64,000 nt of DNA from Muscardinus avellanarius (taxonomy: Eukaryota > Chordata > Mammalia > Rodentia > Gliridae), in assembly GCA_963383645.1 (NCBI GenBank), contig OY726565.1, positions 37,305,529 through 37,369,528 on the forward strand, given 5' to 3'. Positions 11,815 to 24,957 of the stretch are shown in pieces. The position numbers and the translations under genes were made by a program. Under the pieces are notes generated by a model. The model saw only the letters and a list, made by a program, of their open reading frames with translations. It made no database searches and was not told the origin of the DNA. Each line of letters begins with the position of its first letter. Position 1 is the first letter of the stretch.

Positions 11815-11903
11815 TTAAAATCATTTTATATACTTAATATAAAAGCTTATTTTATCAAATTTAAAACTTATTCTAAAATTAGTTCATTAAAATAGTAGTA
11901 TTT

Positions 11904-12110
11904 ATGCTGGGCGCTGTGGCACATGCTTGTGATCCCCGTGCTTGGGAGGATGAAACAGGAAGATCACACAGGTTCAAAGCCAGCCTCAGCTATTTACTGA
12001 GGCTCTCAGCAACTTAGCGAGACCCTGTTTCCAAATAAAATATTTTTTAAAAAGTAGGTCTGGGAGTATAGCCCAGAGGTAGAAAGCCTCTGGATTCCAC
12101 CCCTAGTACC

Positions 12111-12127
<17 letters not shown>
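11904..12127 (+). mobile_element. Type M SINE
   Basis: Right monomer ends GCCTCTGGATTCCACCCCTA; A tail leads into (TA)n. Confidence 0.9.

Positions 12128-12169
<42 letters not shown>
12128..12169. repeat. (TA)n microsatellite on SINE tail
   Basis: Continuous TA run directly after the A tail, 86 bp left of a MYO6 exon. Confidence 0.97.
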
Positions 12170-12172
<3 letters not shown>

Positions 12173-12253
12173 TTTAAGAACAGCCACAGTGTCTACAATG
12201 CCAAGGATTCATGTTCTATTGAGTTTCCAGTTCAACATAATATAAAGGCCTTA

Positions 12254-12487
<234 letters not shown>

Positions 12488-12682
12488 TTATGTCTCTATT
12501 GCACAATAATGTGACTATGTTTACCTATGCTTAACACTACTGACCTGTACACTTAGAGTTAAGATGATAAATTCAATGTTAAATGTTTCTCAGTGTAATT
12601 TTTAAAAAACCACTTCAATATGTACACATATAACAAGAAATAGAAAAACTGATAAGCTCATTATCTTTGGTTATACCATTAT

Positions 12683-12701
12683 ATATATACATTTATATAT
12701 A

Positions 12702-12742
<41 letters not shown>
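12683..12742. repeat. TA/TG compound microsatellite
   Basis: TATATA, (TG)n and TA blocks in succession. Confidence 0.92.
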
Positions 12743-12746
<4 letters not shown>

Positions 12747-12895
12747 TTGCTGTACCGTTTGTGTATTAAATAATATTCACATGTTTTCTTAAGCAGTCAT
12801 TTCTGCATGCAAATATTTGATTTTGTTTTCTATTAAGTCATCAATCTGTGGGTGTATTGTGCATAAAGTAATATAATAGTTAAAATTTATTTTTA

Positions 12896-13107
12896 GTCGG
12901 GCATGTTGCCACACATCTGTAATCCCAGCATTCAAGAGGCTGAGACTGGAGGATTGTGTTTTGCAGACAGCCTCAGCTACTTAGCAATGCCCTTCACAAC
13001 TCAGTGAAACCTGTTTCAAAAATAAAAAAGACTAAAAAATAGGGCTGGGGTGTAGCTCGGAGGTACAAGGCCCCTGGGTTCCATCCTCAGTGCCACACAC
13101 AAAAAAA
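12896..13107 (+). mobile_element. Type O SINE, linker with GACTA
   Basis: Uninterrupted linker reads AAAAAAGACTAAAAAATAGG, the form that is split in the nested copies. Confidence 0.9.
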
Positions 13108-13136
13108 TCTATCTTTATTTAAATAATGATTAGCTT

Positions 13137-13288
13137 GCTGGGCGTGGTGGCACACACTTGTAATCCCCATGCTTGGGAGGTGGAGACAGGAGGAACACGC
13201 AGGTTCGAAGCCAGCCGAGCTGTCTTTAAGAGATCCTGTTTCCAAAAATAAAATAGGTCTGGGAGTGTAGCCCTGAGGGAGAAGGGTA
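13137..13288 (+). mobile_element. Type Y SINE, 3' truncated
   Basis: Ends in the right monomer at GAGGGAGAAGGG with no A tail, so the 3' end was deleted after insertion. Confidence 0.86.
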
Positions 13289-13400
13289 AATGATTAGTTC
13301 GTTTAGCCAAAGTTTACTCCCTTTAATTATTTAAATTTTCAAAATTATTTAATTTATTTAATATTGTTCAAATAGTAACAAAGGAATATTTAAGAAATTG

Positions 13401-13402
<2 letters not shown>

Positions 13403-13447
<45 letters not shown>
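13403..13447. repeat. (TA)n microsatellite
   Basis: Continuous TA run. Confidence 0.97.
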
Positions 13448-13448
<1 letters not shown>

Positions 13449-13545
13449 CACTTATAACTGTTGGATAATTTTCCTATATTAGCCTTCAAAAAATGTTTTT
13501 GGGGATAATAATACCTCATAAACATGGAGTTCTCTTTTCATTTCT

Positions 13546-13995
13546 TTTCTTTTTTTTTTTTTTTTTCAGTACTGGGGATAGAACCCATGGACATTGTACC
13601 TCCAAATGACCTACAGCCCTATTTTTTAGTTTTTTTAGTTTGTTTTTTTCCTTTTTGCGGTACTAGAAATGGAACTCAAAGGCATTCTACCTCCGAGCTA
13701 CACACAAGCCCTATTTTTATTCTTTATTTTGAAATAGGGTCTCACTAAGTTGCAGAGGGCCTCACTAAGTAGCTGAGGCTGGCCACGAACCACAATCCTC
13801 CTGCCTTAGCCTACCATGTACTTGGATTACAAGCATGCGCCACCACACCCAGCTTAGTCTTTTTATTTTGAAACAGGGTCTCACTGAGTTACAAAGGACC
13901 TCGCTAAATAGCTGAGGCTATTTGTGAACCCCAATATTCCTGTCTCAATCTCCCGAATGCTGGGATTACAAGTGTGCACCACCACGTCCAGCTTA
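13546..13995 (-). mobile_element. Type O SINE split at its linker by another type O SINE
   Basis: Outer right monomer 13566-13636, outer left monomer 13855-13995. Inner copy 13637-13853 lies at the same linker position, with TTAGTCTTTTTATTTTGAAAC on the outer side. Confidence 0.88.
13637..13853 (-). mobile_element. Inner type O SINE of nested pair
   Basis: Complete dimer from its T-rich tail to CACCACACCCAGC. Confidence 0.88.
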
Positions 13996-14191
13996 TATGG
14001 AGTTCTCCTGACAAATCTGTAAAACAGCTAAGTCTATCTATTGTATTTTCATTATTTTCATGATCATTTTTTTCATTTCTACCTTAAAGATTTAAGACTG
14101 CCTACATAGAATATCTGTAGAAAATAGTATATCTATATAATTGCACTGACCTATGGAACTAGCTAAGAAAAACAGCAAAATCATAAAATAA

Positions 14192-14378
14192 TTTTTTTTT
14201 TTTTTGGTGGTACTGGGGTTCCTGGAAGCCCTTCTACCTCCGGGCTACACTCCCAGACCTATTTTATATTTTTGAAACAGGGTCTCTTACGCCAGCGTGG
14301 CTGGCTTCGAACCTGCGCGATCCTCCTGTCTCCGCCTCCCAAGTGCGGGGATTACAAGCGTGCGCCACCACGCCCGGC
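14192..14378 (-). mobile_element. Type Y SINE with 16-bp perfect duplication
   Basis: CAAAATCATAAAATAA occurs at 14176-14191 and 14379-14394. Near-consensus sequence, so recent. Confidence 0.95.
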
Positions 14379-14807
14379 CAAAATCATAAAATAATTTTAA
14401 AAAATGAAAAAATCAAATGTGATTAAGAAACAGGTATAACAGACATATAGAAAAATTTAATCCCATTAGTAATCAAATAAATGAAAATCAAACAAAAAGG
14501 GTCTCCATTTTTAGCCTATAAAATTGAAAAAACTACTATTTTTATAACAGGTGAATTATGTTATAGCCTCTATTAAGATAATATATTAAAATAGACAAAG
14601 CATATAACATAATAGCAGAGATCCAAAACTAAATGCATATTATTATTAAAAATTATATAAAAGTTTACACATATAAAATAAGAATATAAGGAAAATATAT
14701 AGCAGCATATTTGAATATGTGAGGGGGCATAAAGGTGTTTTTGATAGTTTTCTTCAGAAATTTCAATAACATTCTATTACTGTTATCATTTAAAATTAGC
14801 TTCTGAG

Positions 14808-14949
14808 TCCAGTGTGGTGGCACATGCTTGTAATCCTAGTACTTGGGCAGCTAAAAGAGGAGGATCACAGGTTTGCAGCCCACCTCAGCAATTTAGCAAG
14901 GCCCTCCACAATTTAGTGAGACCCTGTTTCCAAACAAAAAATAAAATAG
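14808..14949 (+). mobile_element. SINE left monomer, interrupted at linker
   Basis: Runs from CCAGTGTGGTGGCACATGC to the AAAATAAAATAGG linker, where the next SINE begins. Confidence 0.82.
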
Positions 14950-14950
14950 G

Positions 14951-15203
14951 AGCTGGGCATAGTGGCGCATGCTTGTAATCCCAGCATTTGGGAGGCTGAG
15001 ACCAGAGGATCACGGTTCACAGACAGCTTCAGCTACTTAGTGAGGCCCTCTGCAACTTAGTGAGACCCTGTTTCAAAATAAAGAATAAAAAATAGGGCAG
15101 GAGGTGTCGCTTGGAGGTCAAATGCCCCTGGTTCCATCACTAAACCCGCAAAAAATAATAAAATAAAATAAAATAAAATAAAATAAAATAAAATAAAATA
15201 AAT
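14951..15203 (+). mobile_element. Type O SINE with (AAATA)n tail
   Basis: Complete dimer; right monomer lost part of its B box; tail (AAATA)n 15153-15203. Confidence 0.88.
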
Positions 15204-15204
15204 A

Positions 15205-15312
15205 GAAATGGGGGTTCTGGGTATGTCACTGAACTACATAGTTCAGTGACAGAAAGCATGCTTAGCATGTGTGAGGTCCTAAACTTAATCCTCAGTACTG
15301 CCCCAAATAAAA
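15205..15312 (+). mobile_element. ID-like element with a perfect hairpin
   Basis: ATGCTTAGCATGTGTGAGGT and CTTAATCCTCAGTACTG are ID words. GTCACTGAAC (15225-15234) and GTTCAGTGAC (15241-15250) form a 10-bp perfect inverted repeat with a 6-bp loop. Confidence 0.7.
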
Positions 15313-15331
15313 ATATATAAAATGAAAATTA

Positions 15332-15540
15332 GACCAGACGTGGGGTACACGCCTATAATCCCAGTACTTGGGAAGCTGAGACAAGGGGATTGCAGGTTTG
15401 AAGATAGCCTCTGCAAATTAAGACTCTCAGCAACCCAGCAAGATTCTGCTTCAAAACAAAAAATAAAAAGGGCTGAGGGTAGGTACCAAGGTAGAATGCC
15501 CCTGGATTCAATCCCCATTGCTACAGACAAACAAATTAAA
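15332..15540 (+). mobile_element. Type O SINE, diverged
   Basis: From AGACCAGACGTGGGGTACAC to CAATCCCCATTGCTACAG and A-rich tail. Confidence 0.82.
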
Positions 15541-15551
15541 CTAAAATATAT

Positions 15552-15737
15552 GAGCCAGGCATGGTGGGGCACGCTTGTAATTCCCGTGCTTGGGAGGCTG
15601 AGACAGGAGGATCACGCAGGTTCAAAGCCAGCCTCAGCTACTTAATGAGACCCTGTTTCCAAATAAAATATAAAATAGGTCTGGAAGTATAACCCGGAGG
15701 TAGAAAGCCTCTGGTTTCCACCCTCAGTACCACCAAA

Positions 15738-15776
<39 letters not shown>

Positions 15777-15777
15777 A
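15552..15777 (+). mobile_element. Type M SINE with (AAAT)n tail
   Basis: Complete dimer; tail (AAAT)n 15736-15777. Confidence 0.9.
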
Positions 15778-15872
15778 ATGAAAATTAGTTTCTAAAAGTA
15801 GAAAAGCATAAAACAAAATAATTTGCATTATCTCTGAGTCATGATTGTGAAAAGCTTACCAAGAAAGTATCA

Positions 15873-16091
15873 TATTTATTTATTTATTTTATTTATTTTA
15901 TTTTTGGTGGTACTGGGGTTCCTGGAAACCCTTCTACTCCGGGCTACACTCCCAGACCTATTTTATATATTTTCTTAAATTTTGGAAACAAGGGTCTCTT
16001 AAGCCAGCGAGGCTGGCTTCAAACCTGCGCAATCCTCCTGTCTCCGCCTCCCAAGCGCAGGGATTGCAAACATGCACCACCACACCTGGCA
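15873..16091 (-). mobile_element. Type Y SINE
   Basis: Tail (TTTA)n; flanked by AAGTATCATATTT and AAGTATAGTATTT, a slightly diverged duplication. Confidence 0.9.
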
Positions 16092-16257
16092 AAAGTATAG
16101 TATTTAAGTCACTCTTTTAGGGAAAAAATATTTCCCTACTAGATGAAACCACATAAAAATTGTTATTTTATCTTTCTGATATAAAACTTTTTAAGCATAA
16201 AAAATGAGCAATCATCTGTCAACATTTCTTATCTCAAAAAAACACAACATTTTTCTA

Positions 16258-16557
<300 letters not shown>

Positions 16558-16741
16558 CTAATTAGGATAATTCACTTGTGCTCTCAATATGCTTCAGTAT
16601 TCTCTTTTTAAGATTTCTTGTTGAGCATAAAAAGAATAAAATACAGGTGTGAATAACTGATGCCTGTCAATAAGATCAAGGATTTCTATATTTAAACTAA
16701 AAATTGAAAATTCAAATAATAGGTAATATAAATTATCTGAT

Positions 16742-16946
16742 AGCCGGGCATGGTGGCACACACCTGGGATCCCAGCATGCGAGAGGCTGAGATCACTGGA
16801 CAGGTTTGAGGACAGCCTCAGCATGTAGTGAGTTTCTCATCAATCTAACAAGACTCATCAAAATAAAAATTAAAAAATAGGGCTGGGGCATAGCACAGAG
16901 GTAGAATGCCGCTGAGTTCAACTCCTAGCACCACACACACACACAG
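16742..16946 (+). mobile_element. Type O SINE with (CA)n tail
   Basis: AGCCGGGCATGGTGGCACAC start; CACCACACACACACACAC end. Confidence 0.87.
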
Positions 16947-17024
16947 GGTTATCTAATAATCTCTATGAAAAGGCATAATGGAGCAATAGTTATTCAGACC
17001 TCCAACTTTAAAAGTTTAAGTTGG

Positions 17025-17214
17025 AGCCGGGTGTGGTGGCGCACACTTGTAATCACAGCATTTGGAAGGCTGATCCAGGAGGTTGACAACCAGCCTCAGC
17101 CCTTTGCAACTCAGTGAGACCCTGTTTCAAAATAATGAATAAGAAATAGGGCTGGGGGTGTAGCTCAGAGGTAGAATGCCCCTGGGTCCAACCCCAGTAC
17201 CACACACAAAAAAA
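17025..17214 (+). mobile_element. Type O SINE
   Basis: AAAAGTTTAAGTT duplicated before and after. Confidence 0.9.
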
Positions 17215-17257
17215 AGTTTAAGTTCGTAATGAAATTTTTATATAAAAAACAAAACTA

Positions 17258-17471
17258 AAACCAGATACACTCATGTAACCCCAGGATGTGGGAAGCCAAG
17301 AGAGGAGGATCACAGGTTCAAGAACAGCCTCGGCAAGTAGTGAGACTCTCATCAACCTAATAAGACCCCATTTCAAAATAAAAATAAAATAGGACTGGAA
17401 TGTAGCTCAAAGAGAGAATACCCCTGGTTTTAATCTCCAGGAACACAAAAATAAATGAATAAATAAATAAA
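17258..17471 (+). mobile_element. Type O SINE, old
   Basis: Diverged left monomer (CCAGATACACTCATGTAACC) and (AAAT)n tail. Confidence 0.78.
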
Positions 17472-17779
17472 GTAAAACTAAGTTATAGCAAAACAACATA
17501 ATTCTTATAATCTTGAAAATTATGGCCAAAATAAAAATGAGGTTTTTAGGTTCTTTTAAGCTTGTATTTCAACCTTTTATAATTTATATTTTTGTAGCCA
17601 TTACAAATCCTTTGATAGAATGAAACAAGTAATGAATAAATTAGCTAATTTCAAATAAATATTAAAATAGCAGACTAAAATACCACTTTACAAAAAACAT
17701 GAATTCCAAACTGCTTTTCATTATGTCTTTATTGACATTTTATATTAGAATAACTAGGTTCTTTCTTTTTTTAACCTTT

Positions 17780-17925
17780 CCTTCAGAGCTATACCTCCAG
17801 CCATATTTTACTTTTTATTTTTAAACAAAGTCTAAGTTGGTGAGGCTGGCCTTGAAACTATGATCCTCCTGTCTCAGCCTCTCAAGTACTAGGATTACAG
17901 GTGTGGACCACCAAGCCCACCAAGC
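17780..17925 (-). mobile_element. Type O SINE, old
   Basis: CAGAGCTATACCTCCAGCCA to GGACCACCAAGCCC, 45 bp left of the IQ exon. Confidence 0.8.
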
Positions 17926-17969
17926 AGATGGTTAGGTTTTGCAGCATTCTTTAGACACTGTTCATCTTA

Positions 17970-19326
<1,357 letters not shown>

Positions 19327-21182
19327 AAGAATTGTATTTAAGGACATCCGGGAAGATGGCGACCGAGAAAAGCAGTGTTTTTGAGTCCTGCTAACATTTG
19401 ATCTCTTTTGCCACAAAATCAGTGCTTCCCATAGCCAGAAAACACTATCAGCAGAGAAATAAAAATTGTAAACACAAGGGACAGAGATGAGAAAGACTAG
19501 AAGAACAACCAGAGACCAGAAGAAAAACCAGCCCACACTTTGGAGCTGCACCAGCGCCATCTTCCCTCACAGCACCAGACTCCAGAGAGGAAAGGTAAAC
19601 AAGGAGCTGAAGTGAGCAGCTGCAGATCATTCAGGTATAATTCAGAAGTTCTTTCAGTGCAAAGAACGTCTAAAACTCCCAGTGGCCAAGCTCATCACGC
19701 CTTCCAGAGATACAGAATGGAGCTCAACACCAGAAAAAAAAATACGGCAGCATCACGGCTGAGGGTGTGGTAGCGGTGCCATATTGCCAGCAGTGGCAGC
19801 GAGTTCGCCATGCCCCGCGACAGCTCCAGATCAGCGCGCACAATAACTGTAAGTGAAATTACGGCCCTTACAGGAGAATTCCCAGCACTTCACCCCCATG
19901 GACTTGCACAGCTTTGATAATCTCCCTGGGTCTGAGATTTTGCAGTCCAACCCAGTAAAGGAGTAGTGGTGGCAAAGATACCACACCCTAGTCACAGTTC
20001 CCCATGGGAAAACACCCAGCTTGGCACCCCCACGGTCTCGCACAGCCTCGACTATCTCCCTGGGTCTGAGACTTTAATGGTACAACCCAGTAAAGGAGTA
20101 GTGGCGGCTGAGATTACCATAAACTCCAGATCCACAGCACCCGAAGTGAAGTTGTGGTGACCCAGGGAAGAACCCAGAGAAGGCACAAACTTCTGAAAGT
20201 ATGGGAAATAGAAACAACAATAGAGCAATGAATTCCCACAACCCCATAATATCAGAACCTGATAACACAGAAATTCAGAGATCTCCTGAAGAGCAAATCA
20301 GGATTATAACTGTAGAAATAATACAGGACCTTCGAAAAAAATTTATAGAGTCTAAAAGAAATAAAGGATGCAATCATTGAAGCAAAGGCATCAATTCAAA
20401 CTATAAACAATTGTTTAGACCACATGGAGAATAGAATCTTGCTCCTAGATGACGACCACTCCAAAAACGAATGCATAATTTATAACTTAGAAAAAAAATC
20501 AGACAGCAGGAATCTGACACTGAAGAAATAAGGGCCCATTTTAAGAAAGCTAACCTAAGAATAATTGGAATAGAAGAGGGAATGGATGAAACCAAAGGGA
20601 TCAACAATCTCTTCAAGGAAGCAATAGCAGAAAATTTTCCAAACATAGAGCAAGAGGTCGATACACAGGTCCAGGAAACTTAGAGAACTCCCTTTAGACA
20701 GGATCAGAGAAAAGGTTCCCCACACTACATAACTGTCAAAATGACCAATGTATAACGCAAGCAGAGAATCTTAAAGGCAACAAAAACAAAGGGCCAAGTG
20801 ACATTCAGAGGCAAACCAATTAGAATCACTCCAGACTTCCCAAACCAAGTCATGAGAGCCAGAAGGGCTTGGAGTAACATATTCCAAACTGAAAGAAAAC
20901 AACTTCCAGCCAAAACTTTCCTACCCAGCACAACTATCTATCAAATTAGATGGGGAAATAAGAAGCTTCCATGACAAACACAAACTGAAGGGATTATGTC
21001 TTCAAAACCAGCGCTAGAGAAAATACTCAAAGACATTAACTACAAAGAAGAAATAGGTAATACACACCAGAACCAGAGAAACAAGATATTCCATCCAGCA
21101 GACAACTAATCAAAGAGAAATAAACAGTATTTCAAACAGAAATAAAATCTTAACAGGTTAGGAATTAAAAATTATCTCTCAA

Positions 21183-21378
21183 GCCGGGCATAGTGGCACA
21201 CGCTTGTAATCCCCGCGCTTGGGAGGCAGAGACAGAGTATCACGCAGGTTCAAAGCCAGCCACGCGCTGGCTTAGGAGACCCTGTTTCCAAATAAAAAGT
21301 AAAAATAGGTCTGGGAGTGTAGCCCAGAGGTAGAAGGGCTTCCAGGAACCCCAGTTCCACCACCAAAAAAAAAAAAAA
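21183..21378 (+). mobile_element. Type Y SINE inside the 19343 L1 element
   Basis: Full dimer with A tail; ATCTCTCAA is duplicated on both sides. It splits the junction between ORF1 and ORF2 relics. Confidence 0.92.
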
Positions 21379-21540
21379 TCTCTCAATACTCACACTGAAT
21401 GTAAATGGCCTCAATTCCCCAATACAAAGACATAAAGTAGCAAAATGGTTTAAAAACCAGAATCCATCCATCTGCTGCTTACAAGAAACACACCGTACAA
21501 GTAAAGATAGTAACAAACTCAAGGTAAAGGGCTGGAGCAA

Positions 21541-22180
21541 GGTAATTCATGTTAAATAGCCATCCTAACAAATGTGAAGTAGTATGTCACTATAGTTTTT
21601 ATTTGTATTTCCTTAATGATTATAATACTGATGAGTGATATTCATGTGTTTATTGGTCATATAAAAATCTTTGGAGATTCATTATCTGTTTTAGTCTTTT
21701 ACCTATTTCTAAATTGTATTGTTTGCTTTTATTGCTAATTTTTAGGATTTATATTTGGAATATTAATATACCTTCAGATATAGCATTTGGAAATATATCA
21801 TCCCATTCTATCAGTAACTTTTAATTCTGTTTACATTGTCTTTGGATGTACAATATTTTTCTATTTTTTATGAAGTTTGTTTGTTTATTCTTTTGTTGCC
21901 TGTGCCTTTGGAATCATATCCAAGAAATCACTGCCAAATTTAATGTTGTGAAGTTTTATGACCCTGGTTTTCTTCTAAAGTTTATAGCCTTAAGATTTAC
22001 ATTTAGATCTTTTATCTATTTTGAGTTAATATTTGTATATGGTGTTAGGTAAGGGCCCAATTTTATTCTTTTTCATGTAGTTATTAGTTTTCAACAATAT
22101 TTAGTGAAAAAATTATTATTTCCTTCACCAAATGTTCTTGGAAACCTTGTCAAAAATAACTTGACCATATATGGAAGAAA
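21541..22180 (-). mobile_element. Antisense L1 ORF2 3' fragment within the 19343 element
   Basis: Plus strand reads the familiar reverse complement of old L1 ORF2 and 3' end: GCCATCCTAACAAATGTGAA, TTTGTATTTCCTTAATGAT, TTGTTGCCTGTGCCTTTGGA, ATATCCAAGAAATCACTGCC and TTGAGTTAATATTTGTATAT. No poly-T start at 21541, so it does not look like a separate late insertion. Confidence 0.8.
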
Positions 22181-22675
22181 AAAAAACATATCAAAGTTAA
22201 CCAGAAAACCAAGCATGGGAAGGAAGGAGGGGGAGGGAAGGGTTGGGGATTGGGTAGGGGCTGATTGGGTGATGTGTGCATGTATATCTCCATAAGTTTT
22301 TTTATCCCATTAAGATGTATGACTACAATGCACCAATAAAAATTTATCTAAAAAAAGAATTCTATTTGAAGAATAAACCAGTATGATTTAGTGCCTGACA
22401 CAATTTCAGGGATAAGAAAGGAAAGACAATTACAATCTTTAATTTTTTTGAATGTACTGCAGATGCCACACAGGCAGAAAAAGTTCTGGTTTAAATCTGA
22501 GAGACTGAGAGGTGGTGTTGGAGATCCAGGGAAGAAAAAGCAAAAAAAACTCACGAGAGTGAGTTCTGTTTTGTTGAGGACATGAAATTAATACACCTTA
22601 ACACATGCAGATAGAGAAAATAAGTATCATTCAAAACTAAGTAAAAACAGAAAGTCTACAAATACTGGCCTATCA

Positions 22676-22948
<273 letters not shown>

Positions 22949-22986
22949 CTAAGAAAATAATTTAAAAGCAGTATTAAATAATAAAT

Positions 22987-23187
22987 GTAACGTGGTGGTA
23001 GACACTTGTAATCCCATAGTTGTGAGGCTGAGAAAGAAGGATTGAAGGTTGGAGGACAGCTCAGCAACTTAGTGAGCCCTTTGTAACTTAGTACGATCTG
23101 TTTCAAAATAAAAAATAAAATAGGGCTAGGGTGTAGCTCAGAGGTAGAATATCCCTGTGTTCCATCCCCAGTGACAGAAAAAAGAAG
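22987..23187 (+). mobile_element. Type O SINE
   Basis: Diverged left end ACGTGGTGGTAGACACTTGT; right monomer ends TGTTCCATCCCCAGTGAC. Confidence 0.85.
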
Positions 23188-23219
23188 ACTAATAAATGTA
23201 TTTAAATACATAGGAGAAA

Positions 23220-23480
23220 GCTGAGTGTGATGGTGCACGTTTGTAATCCCAGCATTTGGGAGGCTAAGACTGGAGGATTGTGGTTTGCAGACAGCCTCAC
23301 CTATATAGTGGGGCCCTCCGCAACTTAGTGAGCCCCTGTTTCAAAATAAAGAATAAAAAAATAGGGCAGGGGATGTAGCTTGGAGGTTGAATGTCACTGG
23401 GTTCCATCCCCAGACCCACACACAAAATAAGTAAGTAAGTAAATAAATAAATAAATAAACAAACAAACACACACACAGAG
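23220..23480 (+). mobile_element. Type O SINE with (AAAT)n and (CA)n tail
   Basis: Right monomer ends CCATCCCCAGACCCACAC; tail passes from GTAA to AAAT to CA repeats. Confidence 0.87.
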
Positions 23481-23499
23481 AAAACAAAATAGAATTTTA

Positions 23500-23501
<2 letters not shown>

Positions 23502-23549
<48 letters not shown>

Positions 23550-23725
23550 CAGATGGAACCCAGGGGCATTATACCTATGAGCTACAACCCCCAGCCCCAT
23601 TTTTTCTTTATTTTAAAACAGGGTCTCACTGAGTTGCAAAGGACCTAAGTAGTAGCTGATCCACTATCCTCCTGTTTCTGCCTCCCAAATGCTGAGATTA
23701 CAAGTGCGCACCACCACGCCTGGCT
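23502..23725 (-). mobile_element. Type O SINE with (TG)n tail
   Basis: (TG)n 23502-23544, then the dimer. Faces the preceding SINE, giving an inverted SINE pair about 20 bp apart. Confidence 0.88.
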
Positions 23726-24071
23726 ATAAAATAAAATGTGAATTCAAACTTTTTCTAAAAGTAACTGCTTGTCAATTACACCAACATATCTCAGTGAAGC
23801 ATACAGCAAACTCAAATACCCTTGTCCACATTTGTCAGCCCTTCTCTTTCTTCTTTCCTTAAGAATTGCTTTTTGGGGGTAAGAAAAATTATTTATTGTT
23901 GGGTAACAGATTTGATAATATGAGTGGGAAAAAACTCTTAAATGGCTTAATAATAGAAAGTTGACAAGGTTTTGTTGAGAAAAATAGAAAAGAGCAAATA
24001 TATTTCTGGGCTGGCTCACCTGAATTCTCACATATCCATACATATATCTATAACTATATCTACTACAGATA

Positions 24072-24076
<5 letters not shown>

Positions 24077-24117
<41 letters not shown>

Positions 24118-24297
24118 TTTCTCTCCTGGGGATCAAACCCAGAGGCACTATACCACGAAATTACCCAACCAGTCATTTTTATTTTTTATTTTGAAACAAG
24201 GACTTGCTAAGTAGCCCAGGCTGACCTCGAATTTGTGATTCTGATGTCTCAATGTTCCAAGTACTAGGATTACAGGCATGTATCACCATGCTTGCTG
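24077..24297 (-). mobile_element. Type O SINE with (TG)n tail
   Basis: (TG)n 24077-24113; diverged body to ATCACCATGCTTGCTG. Confidence 0.82.
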
Positions 24298-24626
24298 CAT
24301 ATAAAGCTCTTAGTTAGTGATGGTCAGCTATATAACACCTGGTACCACCAAAACTATTCTATCTCTCTCAACTCCTATCCCCATTTTGAACAAAGATAAG
24401 AAACAGCTACTAAGAAAGAAGGAATACAAATAAAACAGCTATTTCATTATTAATGGATAAGACATATTATTCCCACTACTTACCACTGAATTTAAAATGA
24501 TTTTTCTCCTTTATCAAGAAATCCTACCACAATATTAAGGATGTTACTCATCAATCAATATAATGAAAGCCAATAAAGATATTTGATTCTTTGCCTTAGT
24601 CAAAGAATCAACAAATCCTTCATTTT

Positions 24627-24957
24627 TGCAGTACCAGGGATGGAACCCAGGGGCACTGTACCTCGGAGCTACACCCCCAGTTTTTTTGTTTTGTTTTGTT
24701 TGAGGTGCTGGGTATGGAACCCAGGGGCACTCTACCTCCTAGCTATACCCCCAGCCCTATTTTTTATTCTTTATTTTGAAACAGAGTCTTACTTAATTGC
24801 AAAGGTCCTTACTAAGTAGCTGAGGCTGTCCATGAACCACAATCCTCTTGTCGCAGCCTCCCAAATACTGGGATTACAAGCGTGCACTAACATGCCTGGC
24901 TAGTCTTTTTATTTTTGAAACAGGGTCTCACTGAGTTGCGAAGGGCATCACTAACTT
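24627..24957 (-). mobile_element. Type O SINE split at its linker by another type O SINE
   Basis: Outer right monomer 24629-24678, inner copy 24679-24900, outer left remnant 24902-24957 beginning AGTCTTTTTATTTTTGAAAC, cut short. Confidence 0.85.

Larger units (their letters stand above)
19343..22354 (+). mobile_element. ORF1-bearing L1-type element (HAL1-like), chimeric
   Basis: Flanked by an imperfect duplication, AAGAATTGTATTTAAG (19327-19342) and AAGAATTCTATTTGAAG (22355-22371). It starts like an L1 5' UTR (GGAAGATGGCGAC). ORF1 relics with stops at about 20540-21060 keep NLRIIGIEEGMDE, GINNLFKEAIAENFPN, PIRITPDFP and SKPALEKILKDI, motifs of the L1 ORF1p RRM and C-terminal domain. The start of ORF2 follows (LTLNVNGLNSPIQRHK, QETH; 21384-21540) and then stops abruptly. 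A piece of antisense L1 intervenes, and the element closes with a G-rich 3' UTR and A tail. A type Y SINE sits inside it. Non-autonomous and inactive. Confidence 0.85.

Noticed and set aside
15205..15312. tRNA gene
   Set aside because: The ID-type sequences descend from tRNA-Ala but lack a full cloverleaf; they are SINEs.
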